From NCBI GenBank assembly GCA_963704355.1, contig OY969891.1, positions 1,302,001 to 1,366,000 on the forward strand: a stretch of DNA of 64,000 bases, given 5' to 3'. Shown here in pieces: positions 57,403 to 64,000 of the stretch. Each line of letters starts with the position of its first letter. The stretch's first letter is position 1. The stretch comes from Bog-473 sp963704355 (GTDB lineage: Bacteria; Actinomycetota; Acidimicrobiia; Acidimicrobiales; RAAP-2). The notes beneath the pieces are model-generated. The model was given only the letters and a program-made list of their open reading frames with translations, ran no database searches and was not told the DNA's origin. A program made the position numbers and the translations under genes.

Positions 57403-58054
57403 TCAGGACCGCAGGGCGGCGTACTCGATCACCCGGGTCATCACGGCGTCGTCGGACTTGGCCACCGACCCGCAGTCGAAGGGCGGCTGCGGGTCGTACT
57501 CGATCATGAGCTGGGCGGCCTGCGCGGCAGTGCGGTCGGCCAGCAGCTCGGTCAGGCGCAGGGCCATGTCGATCCCGCTCGAGACGCCGGCGGCGGTGAT
57601 GACGCGCCGGTCCAGGTGCTCGACCACGCGCTCGGCTGTCGGCACGGCGCCGTGCGCGGCCAGCTCGCGGTAACACGACCAGTGGGTGGTGGCGGAGAGG
57701 CCGCGCGAGTAGGCCCGCCGCGCCGAGCACCTGCGAGCCCGTGCAGACCGAAGTCGTGAAGCGTGTGCGGGCGTGCGCCCTGCGCACCCACTCGAGCACC
57801 CGCTCGTCCTCTTCGAGTGGGCGCGTGCCTACGCCTCCGGGGAAGACGATCACGTCCGGCTCGGCCAACTCCTCGAACGTGGCGTCGGCGCTCAGGCCGA
57901 GCATGGCGTTCTCGCTGCGTACCTCGCCGTGCGCGTGCCCGACGAAGATCACGTCGAAGGTCGGGATGCGCTGGAGCACCTCGTAGGGGCCCACCGCATC
58001 GAGCGCGGTGAAGCGTGGGAAGAGCGGGATGGCGATTTGCAGGATTTCCGTCAC
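57403..58054 (-). pseudogene. DJ-1/PfpI (GlxA-N-type) protein, frameshifted
   Basis: The frame from GTG 58054 encodes a PfpI-like N-terminus with FPGGVGTRPLEEDERVLEW and the nucleophile TSVCTGSQVLGAAGLLA. At about 57700 the frame changes; a neighbouring frame continues LSATTHWSCYRELAAHG into PTAERVVEHLDRRVITAAGVSSGIDMAL to a stop at 57403. One extra base in a GG/CC pair explains it. The gene follows the AraC/GlxA regulator with a 4-bp overlap. Intact, it would be about 216 residues. Real lesion or assembly error not resolved. Confidence 0.75.
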
Positions 58055-59043
58055 GCCGATGTCCTTTCGGTCGAGGCGGTGCGGAACCGCCGGCGGTAGG
58101 CGTCGGGGGACACGGCGAGACGGCGTTGGAAGACGCGGCGGAGGGTCTCGGCGCTCCCGAGCCCGCAGCGCGCCGCGACCACGTCGAGCGTGTCGGCCGT
58201 CGTCTCCAGCTCGCGGCGCGCCGCCTCGACCCGGGTGCGCTCGACGAAGCGGCTGGGCGTCTCGCCCACCTCGGCGGTGAAGACCCGGGTGAAGTGGCGG
58301 ATGCTCATGGCCGCCGCGGCGGCGAGGTTGGGCAGGCGGTGGTCGCCGCCAGGCGCCGCCTCGACCAGGCTCTGGACGGCGCGGACGGTGGAGCGCTCGG
58401 CCCGGGGCACCCAGACCGGCGAGGCGAATTGGGTCTGGCCGCCTGGCCGGTGCAGGAACATGACGAGCCAGCGCGCGACCGTCTGCGCCACCTCGACCCC
58501 GAGGTCCTCCTGGACAAGTGCCAGCGACAGGTCGATGCCGGCGGTGACACCCGCGCTGGACCAGTACTTGCCGTCACGGACGTAGATGGGGTCCGGGTCG
58601 ACGTCGAGGCGCGGATGCTCGCGGCGCAGCTGTGTGGCGCGCGCCCAGTGGGTCGTGACCCGCCGGCCGTCGAGCAGCCCGGCAGCGGCGGCGATGAACG
58701 CGCCCGAACACACCGTGGCGACGCGGCGGCAGTGCGGCGCGACGGCCCGGACGAACGACGCGAGGGTCTCGTCGGCCGCGGCCGCGTCGGCACCGCTGCC
58801 GCCGGCCAGCACAAGCGTGTCGATGCGCTCCCCGAACGCAGGGAGGGGCACCGTGCCGAGGACGAGGCCGCTCTCCGCGGTGACCGGGCCGCCGTCCGCC
58901 GAGGCCAGGGTGACCCGATAGCCGCCGGCCCGGCCCGCGGCGGCCGCGGCGCGGCCGGCTCCCGCGAAAACCTCGTGGGGGCCGACCGCATCGAGGGGCT
59001 GGACGCCGTCGAAGGCGACGATGACGACGTGGCGCTCCAGCAT
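58051..59043 (-). CDS. GlxA-family AraC-type transcriptional regulator
   Basis: A 330-residue protein: an N-terminal DJ-1/PfpI domain (VVIVAFDGVQPLDAVGPHEVF, with VATVCSGAFIAAAAGLLDG) and a C-terminal AraC DNA-binding domain (LAAAAAMSIRHFTRVFTAEVG, and VVAARCGLGSAETLRRVFQRR). Regulators of this type control catabolic or stress genes. Overlaps the downstream PfpI gene (GTGA), which may be its target. Start taken at ATG 59043; a GTG three codons upstream is possible. Confidence 0.9.
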   Translation of the reverse strand: MLERHVVIVAFDGVQPLDAVGPHEVFAGAGRAAAAAGRAGGYRVTLASADGGPVTAESGLVLGTVPLPAFGERIDTLVLAGGSGADAAAADETLASFVRAVAPHCRRVATVCSGAFIAAAAGLLDGRRVTTHWARATQLRREHPRLDVDPDPIYVRDGKYWSSAGVTAGIDLSLALVQEDLGVEVAQTVARWLVMFLHRPGGQTQFASPVWVPRAERSTVRAVQSLVEAAPGGDHRLPNLAAAAAMSIRHFTRVFTAEVGETPSRFVERTRVEAARRELETTADTLDVVAARCGLGSAETLRRVFQRRLAVSPDAYRRRFRTASTERTSA

Positions 59044-59152
59044 TAGTCCCACTCTGAGGGGTCGGCGCTATGGCGTCAATGACATGGTTCCCACAGATTC
59101 GGCCATAGGGGCGTCCTTCTGGCTTCACGTCGGTTGTGCCCAGGTGAAGCCC

Positions 59153-59221
59153 GATGTCTCTGGGAACCGTAAACAGGTCCGTGCATGGTTTTGAGAGACA
59201 TGCGCGGGATTCTCGACGTCC
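59153..59221. repeat. Dispersed hairpin element, copy 6
   Basis: GATGTCTCTGGGAACCGTAA, then ACAGGTCCGTGCATGGTTTT and GAGAGACAT, followed by GCGCGGGATTCTCGACGTCC. The GATGTCTC and GAGACAT ends are complementary. Confidence 0.8.
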
Positions 59222-59300
59222 CCGTCCGTCGGGTCCCTGACGGGTCCCGGTCCGGTCCCGAGCGAAGCGCAGCTGACCGGTTCCCCCCGGGAGATCCGCC

Positions 59301-59370
59301 GATGTCTCTGGAAACCGTAAACGGGTCCGTGCATAGTTTTGGGAGACATCCACGAGATTCCCGACGTCCC
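59301..59370. repeat. Dispersed hairpin element, copy 7
   Basis: GATGTCTCTGGAAACCGTAA, ACGGGTCCGTGCATAGTTTT, GGGAGACATC. The terminal 8-bp arms GATGTCTC/GAGACATC pair perfectly and the centre ACGG-GT-CCGT forms an inner stem. The tail CACGAGATTCCCGACGTCCC is shared with copy 6. Confidence 0.82.
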
Positions 59371-59438
59371 AGTCCTCGGGTTCCGAAGGCGTCCCCGTCT
59401 CTACCGGCAAGACCGAAGTCCCGCCCGCGTATCCGTTT

Positions 59439-59501
59439 TACGAGCTACGAGCTACGAGCTACGAGCTACGAGCTACGAGCTACGAGCTACGAGCTACGGG
59501 C
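59439..59501. repeat. Heptanucleotide tandem repeat (TACGAGC)8
   Basis: Eight perfect copies plus one imperfect ninth (TACGGGC). The last codons and stop of the convergent-side thioesterase lie inside it (stop 59487-59489), so copy number could change the protein's end and 3' region. Confidence 0.9.
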
Positions 59502-59873
59502 TCGCCGGGTGCCCCGGGCGCGCACCCAGGCCAGCAGGTCGCCCTCAGTGCCCCGGCGCACCGTCCCGGTGAAGATGTCCTCGCGGTCGGTCGAGGCCTC
59601 GCGGGTCACCTCGGCGAAGAGCTCGTCGCCGAGTGCCGCCGGCTGGAGGTACTCGACGAGCACCGACGAGATGATGCCCGAGTGCTCGTCGTCGTTGGCT
59701 GCCGCGGCCACGGCCGCTCCAGCCACCGCGTAGAAGACGGCGCCGTGCACGGTGCCGTGCGGGTTGGCGTGCCGCCCGTCGGTGTGCAGCGTGGCGACCA
59801 CGTGGCCGGCTGCCTGGCGCGCCACCTCTATGCCGAGCATCGCCGCGAACGCGTCCGGCTTGGGGCCCTCCAT
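59487..59873 (-). CDS. PaaI-type hotdog thioesterase
   Basis: A 128-residue hotdog-fold protein with the active-site segment NPHGTVHGAVFYAVAGAAVAAAAN (the His-Gly and acidic residue region) and SVLVEYLQPAALGDELFAEV. Hydrolyses acyl-CoA thioesters. The C-terminal Ser-Ser and stop arise from the heptamer array. Twenty-one bases separate it from the FrhB-like gene upstream, so the two probably share an operon. Confidence 0.88.
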   Translation of the reverse strand: MEGPKPDAFAAMLGIEVARQAAGHVVATLHTDGRHANPHGTVHGAVFYAVAGAAVAAAANDDEHSGIISSVLVEYLQPAALGDELFAEVTREASTDREDIFTGTVRRGTEGDLLAWVRARGTRRARSS

Positions 59874-59894
59874 CGGTCCGCCGCCGCTCGACTT

Positions 59895-61028
59895 CTAGGG
59901 GGCGGGAGCCGGCGCCGGCAGCCGGCCCGGCATCGGCACCGCGGTCGCCGGCCAGCGCTTGCGGCTGACCCGGCTCAATTTGTTGAGCAGCGTCACGGCA
60001 CCGGGGTCGTCCTCAATGGGACGCGTCTCGATCACCCCGGCCGCCTCCATGTCGTTGAACAGCTCTTCACCCTTCTCGGTCCGCAGCAGCGTCAGGGTCC
60101 AGTCGCCGTACGCGCCGATGCCGCCGGTCGAGATGTCCGCGTGCTCCGCCGCAAAGTCGGGGCAGCTCTTGCAGCCCTCGCGGGTCCAGGCGTGCGCCTC
60201 CTTGAGCGGGATCTCGTGGTAGCTGCCGTCGCGCATCCAGACCTGGAAGACGCCCTTGATGTTCATTTTGGCGATGTCGGCCCGGGCCAGCCCGTACCGC
60301 TCCTCGAAGAGCTCGGGGAAGATGGCGTCGTCGAACGTCTTGGAGCAGAGGAGGCCGATGGAGAGGGTGAAGCGCCGGGCGATCTTGCCGGCCTTGCGCG
60401 CTGCCATGACGGGAGGGGCCGAGGCCTGGCATCCCATTCCTACCAGGGCGATGCGCTCGGCACCCTGGTCGATTGCCTCGGAGTAGGCGAGCGGGTTGGC
60501 CGAGTAGGTGTAGCGCGAGCCGGCCGTGGCGAGGACGTCCTCCTTGCTGCGGGCCACCCGGGGCACGGCCTTCCAGGTGGAGCCGTCACCCTCGAGCCCC
60601 GACACCAGGGCGGCGTCGATGATGTCGTGCTCGAACGCCCAGATCAACAGCGCGGACACCAGCCCGCCGTCCTGACTCGTCTCCCGGACGTCGGGGTTGG
60701 CGGCCCGGGCCAGGACGGTCCGGCGCGAGATGCCCGCCACCTCTGAATCCTCGCGGGCCCGACCGAAGAGGTGGTTCTCGATGTCGGGCTCCCAGGTGCG
60801 GAAGCGCGGGCAGGCCCGCGTGCACAGGGTGCAACCCTTCAGGCCGTGGGTGCAATTGTCGGGACCGCCGTCGGCGTCCACGTGGAACGGCCTGTAGACG
60901 CCCTCCGCGTCGTCGTAGCCCAACACGTCGTAGGGACAGGCGATCACGCAGGCCGAGCACCCGGTGCAGAGCCCGGACGTCACGACCTCGGTGAACAGCT
61001 CTGCCCATTGCGGCTTCTCTGGTGGCAC
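59895..61028 (-). CDS. FrhB-like (coenzyme F420 hydrogenase/dehydrogenase beta subunit-type) Fe-S flavoprotein
   Basis: About 377 residues. Two ferredoxin-type clusters are visible: LCTGCSACVIACPYDVLGY and CTLCTRACPRF. An FrhB-type C-terminal region follows (GMGCQASAPPVMAARKAG, then LLCSKTFDDAIFPELFEE, and GCKSCPDFAAEHADIS). This domain oxidises or reduces F420 with other partners. Its role here is unknown. The start is placed at GTG 61028; an extension to 61142 would overlap the Fpg/Nei start on the other strand. Confidence 0.86.
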   Translation of the reverse strand: MPPEKPQWAELFTEVVTSGLCTGCSACVIACPYDVLGYDDAEGVYRPFHVDADGGPDNCTHGLKGCTLCTRACPRFRTWEPDIENHLFGRAREDSEVAGISRRTVLARAANPDVRETSQDGGLVSALLIWAFEHDIIDAALVSGLEGDGSTWKAVPRVARSKEDVLATAGSRYTYSANPLAYSEAIDQGAERIALVGMGCQASAPPVMAARKAGKIARRFTLSIGLLCSKTFDDAIFPELFEERYGLARADIAKMNIKGVFQVWMRDGSYHEIPLKEAHAWTREGCKSCPDFAAEHADISTGGIGAYGDWTLTLLRTEKGEELFNDMEAAGVIETRPIEDDPGAVTLLNKLSRVSRKRWPATAVPMPGRLPAPAPAP

Positions 61029-61085
61029 CGGCCCACCATATTCGGCCCACGGACGACGGTCGGATACCTCCGATACCTTGCGCAG

Positions 61086-61883
61086 GTGCCCGAGATCCTC
61101 GAAGTCGAGCGCTACCGCACCCTGGCCGAGAAGGCGCTGCACCGCCGGGTGTCGTCGGTGTGGATGGTGGACGACCGCTACGGGCGTGGGGGCACGACGG
61201 CCCGGCGGCTACGCGCGGCCCTGGTCGGGCACGAATTCGTGGCGGCCCGGCGCCGGGGCAAGCTCATGTTGCTCGACACCGACGACGGCCCGACGCTCGG
61301 CGTCCGCTACGGCATGACCGGGGGCCTTGTGGTGGACGGCAAGCAGGCGCTCGACCGGCTCCGCTATGGCCCGGGCGTCTTCAACGAGAAGTGGGTGCGG
61401 GCCCGGATCTCGTTCGAAGACGGGGGAACGCTGCTCGTGCACGACCCACGACGCTTCGGATCCCTCGAGCTGGCGCCCGACGAGAGCCGGCTGGGGCCCG
61501 ACGCTCTCACGGCGTCGCTGGCGGACGTGCGCGCCGCGGTCGCGGTGGACCCGCACCGGCACGGAGCGGTCGCCCCCCTCAAGGCGCATCTGATGGACCA
61601 GGAGCGGCTCGCCGGTGTGGGCAACCTGCTGGCCGACGAGATCCTGTGGCGCGCCGGCCTCGACCCGGCCCGCCGCACGCCCCTCAGCGACGAGGAGATG
61701 CGGACCCTCCACCGCGCGCTGCGCGCGACCTTGCGCCAGCTCGACCGCGGAGGCGGGTCGCACATGGGCGAGTTGATGGAGGAACGACACCCGGGCGGGC
61801 ACTGCCCGCGTGACGGCACCGAGCTCCAGCACGCAATGGTCGGAGGTCGGAGCACGTACTGGTGCCCCGCGCACCAGCGCTGA
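61086..61883 (+). CDS. Fpg/Nei-family DNA glycosylase
   Basis: A 265-residue protein beginning PEILEVERYR (catalytic Pro-Glu), with beta-strand GKLMLLDTDDGPTLGVRYGMTG, the H2TH region LMDQERLAGVGNLLADEILWRAGLDP and a C-terminal zinc-finger region. In that finger the usual CxxC pairs read CPRD and CPAH, so the second and fourth ligands are Asp and His in place of Cys. It excises oxidised bases. Start GTG 61086. Confidence 0.9.
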   Translation: MPEILEVERYRTLAEKALHRRVSSVWMVDDRYGRGGTTARRLRAALVGHEFVAARRRGKLMLLDTDDGPTLGVRYGMTGGLVVDGKQALDRLRYGPGVFNEKWVRARISFEDGGTLLVHDPRRFGSLELAPDESRLGPDALTASLADVRAAVAVDPHRHGAVAPLKAHLMDQERLAGVGNLLADEILWRAGLDPARRTPLSDEEMRTLHRALRATLRQLDRGGGSHMGELMEERHPGGHCPRDGTELQHAMVGGRSTYWCPAHQR

Positions 61884-61932
61884 GGCCATCGACGACGCGG
61901 GCTCGGGCGCAGCCCGCTGGCGCGCTGCGGCC

Positions 61933-62982
61933 TCAGTTGAGCCGCCGCACCCACCACACGGTGAAGGCGCCGACGGCCAGAGCCAGGCCCAGGAAGATGA
62001 GCGACTCGTACGCCTGGAATGGCCAGTACCGGCTGGCCGGCTGATAGGCCGTCACGGTGGACAGGTGCAGCTGGTTGACGCAACGCGCCACCAGGCCGCT
62101 CACCGCCGCGGGGTTGACGACCTGGCCGCTCGACGGCGCGAGGTTGGGGCACGAGCCAGCGCCGGGGATGCTCACGCCGCCGGGACCGACAGCGGTCGAA
62201 AGATTGCCGAACATGCCGATCGCTCCTCCGCTCACCGCGTGCCCGGCGGCGTTCACGATCGATTCAGAGACCACCCAGGAACCCTGCTCGAGATGGGCCC
62301 CGATCGGTATCCGGTGCAACGACGTGATGGTGAACGGAGTGCGTGCGACGAGCGGCGCCATCAAATGGGGCCGCACCCATTCGGTGAAGGCCGCCCGCAC
62401 GGCTGCGAAGAGGACTAGCGCGGCACCCATGGCCGCCACCGTGTGGCGGATGACGGCGCCGGTGGCCACGCCCAGCGCGAAGGCGAACGCGGCGTAGGCG
62501 ATCGGCACGATGCCGCGCGTGTCGAAGTGGGCGAAGGGCCCGGTGCCCGCCACGAGGTCCAGGGGGCTCGACCACCAGGTGACGAGCAGGCTGCACAGCC
62601 CGGCCACCGCCATGCTGGCCAGCCCGAGGAGGCCGAGCTTGCACAGCGTCCAACGCGCCCGCGAGATGCTCTGCGTCCAGGCCAGGCGGAACGTACCGGA
62701 CTCCAGCTCACGGGCGACCAGCGGCGCGCCCCAGAAGACGCCGATCAGGCCGGGGACGACGAGGACGAGGCCGGACAGCCACTGGCCCATCTGCTGGTAC
62801 TTGTTTGCGAATTCGGCGGCCGCGCCGCTGCAGCCGCCCGAGCTCGCACAGGCGGTGACGTTCGAGTGGTAGTCGGCCAGCACCTGGGAGCCCACGATCA
62901 CGACCACGACAGCCAAAGCCGCCAGCGCCGCTCCGGCCACGATGGCCTGGATACGGAACTGCCGGAGGCTCAGCCAGAGCAC
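61933..62982 (-). CDS. ABC-2-type transporter permease, copy 1
   Basis: A 349-residue protein with six or so helices and the motif FWGAPLVARELESGTFRLAWTQSISRARW, typical of ABC-2 permeases. A large extracytoplasmic loop (about residues 200-300) has several Cys. The paralogue upstream at 63020 matches it along its length (compare the Y-x-S-x-V-x-A-C start of the loop and SPL/PAYQPA end). No ATPase gene is visible in the window; it probably lies beyond the edge. Confidence 0.87.
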   Translation of the reverse strand: MLWLSLRQFRIQAIVAGAALAALAVVVVIVGSQVLADYHSNVTACASSGGCSGAAAEFANKYQQMGQWLSGLVLVVPGLIGVFWGAPLVARELESGTFRLAWTQSISRARWTLCKLGLLGLASMAVAGLCSLLVTWWSSPLDLVAGTGPFAHFDTRGIVPIAYAAFAFALGVATGAVIRHTVAAMGAALVLFAAVRAAFTEWVRPHLMAPLVARTPFTITSLHRIPIGAHLEQGSWVVSESIVNAAGHAVSGGAIGMFGNLSTAVGPGGVSIPGAGSCPNLAPSSGQVVNPAAVSGLVARCVNQLHLSTVTAYQPASRYWPFQAYESLIFLGLALAVGAFTVWWVRRLN

Positions 62983-63019
62983 GACGCCGCCCTCACTCCG
63001 CAGCCGCCCATCAGCTCCA

Positions 63020-64000
63020 TCAAGTGACGCGGTGGCGGACCCACCAGGCGCACCCGCCGGCGAGCACCAGTGCGAGCGCGACGAAGAGCGCGGTCTCTAT
63101 CGTCTGGAACGTCCAGAACCGGTTGGCCGGCTGGTACGTGACGACTTCGTGGTATTTCGAGCTGAGCGCACTGATGCAGTGGTTGAACGCCTGCTGCGCC
63201 TGCTGCGTCACGTGTTCGATCGACGCTTTCCTCCCGAGGATTCCGACGGAGCTCGAGCGCTGGATCGGAGCAGAAGGTCCTCCCGTCGGCAGGTTCGGGC
63301 AGACGCGACTGAGGGTTGATGCCGCCGGCGCGCGCCCGGCCGCGTCGACGACGTTGGCCGAGCCCACCCAGGCGTTGGGGATGCTCGGGGCTTGCGCCAT
63401 GATCTGGGCGGTGCTGCCGGGACCGGACAACCCGAAGCCGACGTTGCCCTGGTTCAAGGGCAGATTGAGCATGGCGGGACTCATGTAGTGCGGCCGCACC
63501 CAGTAGGTGACGGCGAGGCGGGCCGCGATGAAGCCGACCAGCGTCACCGCCATCGCGGGCAGCGTGCGCCGCATGAGAAGCCCCACGGTGGCGGCGAGGG
63601 CGAACGCGAACAGGGCGTAGCCGCCGGGCACGAAGCCGTGGAGCGCAAAGTTCGACGAGCTGAAGCGGTCCGGGTTCGCCTTGTCGATCGGGCTGAGCCA
63701 CCACGTCGCCATCAGGCTGAGCAGCCCGGCCACCAGCATGCTGGCGAGACCGACCAGACCGAGCTTGACCAACAGCCAGCGCAGTCGGCTGACGCTCTGG
63801 GTCCAGGCCAGACGGAAGGTGCCCGTCTCGATCTCGTGGGCGATGAGCGGCGCCCCCCAGAACATCCCGATGAGGGCGGGGATGACCAGGACGAGCGCGG
63901 TCACCGCGATCCGGAGCCCTTCGTCGGCGCTACTGACCGGGTTGTTGCAGGCCGTGCTCTGTCCGCCGGACGCCTTGCAGGCGGCGACCGCCGAGTCGTA
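63020..64000 (-). CDS. ABC-2-type transporter permease, copy 2 (5' end outside window)
   Basis: The frame is open to the window edge, so the N-terminus is missing. At least 326 residues are visible. The same motif FWGAPLIAHEIETGTFRLAWTQSVSRLRW is present, followed by the same architecture as copy 1. A 37-bp gap separates it from copy 1, so they are co-transcribed and may form a heterodimeric permease. Confidence 0.86.
   Translation of the reverse strand, partial: YDSAVAACKASGGQSTACNNPVSSADEGLRIAVTALVLVIPALIGMFWGAPLIAHEIETGTFRLAWTQSVSRLRWLLVKLGLVGLASMLVAGLLSLMATWWLSPIDKANPDRFSSSNFALHGFVPGGYALFAFALAATVGLLMRRTLPAMAVTLVGFIAARLAVTYWVRPHYMSPAMLNLPLNQGNVGFGLSGPGSTAQIMAQAPSIPNAWVGSANVVDAAGRAPAASTLSRVCPNLPTGGPSAPIQRSSSVGILGRKASIEHVTQQAQQAFNHCISALSSKYHEVVTYQPANRFWTFQTIETALFVALALVLAGGCAWWVRHRVT

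Larger units (their letters stand above)
59044..59486. other. Intergenic region with two hairpin copies and a heptamer array
   Basis: 443 bp without a convincing gene. Holds hairpin copies 6 and 7 (described separately), a GGCTTCAC/GTGAAGCC inverted repeat (59121-59151, 15-bp loop) and the start of the TACGAGC array. All are direct sequence observations. Confidence 0.7.

Noticed and set aside
59439..59501. Possible CRISPR or attachment site
   Set aside because: Contiguous 7-bp units without spacers; a simple microsatellite.
1..64000. tRNA, rRNA or classical riboswitch
   Set aside because: No sequence with tRNA-type acceptor stems, rRNA conserved blocks or riboswitch cores was recognised by eye; a covariance search would be needed to exclude them.

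Overview
The window is high-GC DNA with densely packed genes, short intergenic gaps, many GTG starts and many 4-8 bp start/stop overlaps. The gene content points to an actinobacterium. Supporting markers are a WhiB protein beside a PdtaS-type kinase, a DUF3107 protein, the phosphomutase/DUF3090/SCO1664 trio, and an FrhB-like (F420-type) Fe-S flavoprotein. A complete System I (Ccm) cytochrome c maturation operon is present instead of the ResB/ResC system common in actinobacteria. I infer Acidimicrobiia or a related deep lineage, with moderate confidence. No rRNA, tRNA, CRISPR array, prophage or complete insertion sequence was seen.

Layout. 1-0.8 kb: end of a secreted MBG/TIG-repeat protein. 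1-7.1 kb: a small accessory cluster (LUD protein, thioredoxin-reductase-like flavoprotein, metallo-beta-lactamase-fold hydrolase, frameshifted isochorismatase, two MarR regulators, SDR). It is tied together by three copies of a 16-bp operator. 7.2-9.4 kb: AlkA-type glycosylase and an orphan substrate-binding lipoprotein. 9.4-16 kb: TetR/DHA2 efflux pair, hydrolase, MEDS-STAS sensor, phosphotransferase, low-molecular-weight phosphatase, second TetR. 16-18 kb: glycosyltransferase and GDP-mannose dehydratase. 18.1-28.5 kb: ccdA, then (after a PfpI-like protein, an unknown helical protein and a methyltransferase) ccmA-B-C-D-E-F-G-H-I in one tightly overlapping operon for haem export and cytochrome c maturation.

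28.4-31.7 kb is an Fe-S hub: cysteine desulfurase with a SufR-like regulator, divergent from the Mrp carrier. 31.7-41.3 kb holds an NHL-repeat secreted protein, a GGDEF membrane protein, VOC/ABM/enoyl-CoA hydratase, a dGTPase-like HD protein, DUF3107 and two ArsA-type ATPases. 41.3-49.2 kb: a lipoprotein gene between direct repeats, O-methyltransferase, PHP phosphatase, PdtaS-like kinase, WhiB with two CRP-type sites, GDPD, and etfB-etfA. 49.4-55.7 kb: MBOAT/SGNH O-acylation pair, TauE exporter, SCO1664-DUF3090-phosphomutase, family 5 uracil-DNA glycosylase. 55.8-64 kb: flavoprotein, two GlxA/DJ-1-type genes, thioesterase, FrhB-like protein, Fpg/Nei glycosylase, and two tandem ABC-2 permeases (the last runs off the window).

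The most notable non-coding signals are: (i) the 16-bp MarR-type operator shared by three promoters, two of them with -35/17 bp/-10 geometry overlapping the site; (ii) a dispersed family of about 45-50 bp intergenic hairpins, seven copies, two of which lie in 85-bp direct repeats; (iii) two CRP-consensus palindromes upstream of whiB; (iv) hexa- and heptanucleotide arrays at the 3' ends of three genes. Several genes carry single-base frameshifts, mostly at or beside G/C runs, which may be assembly errors rather than real pseudogenes.
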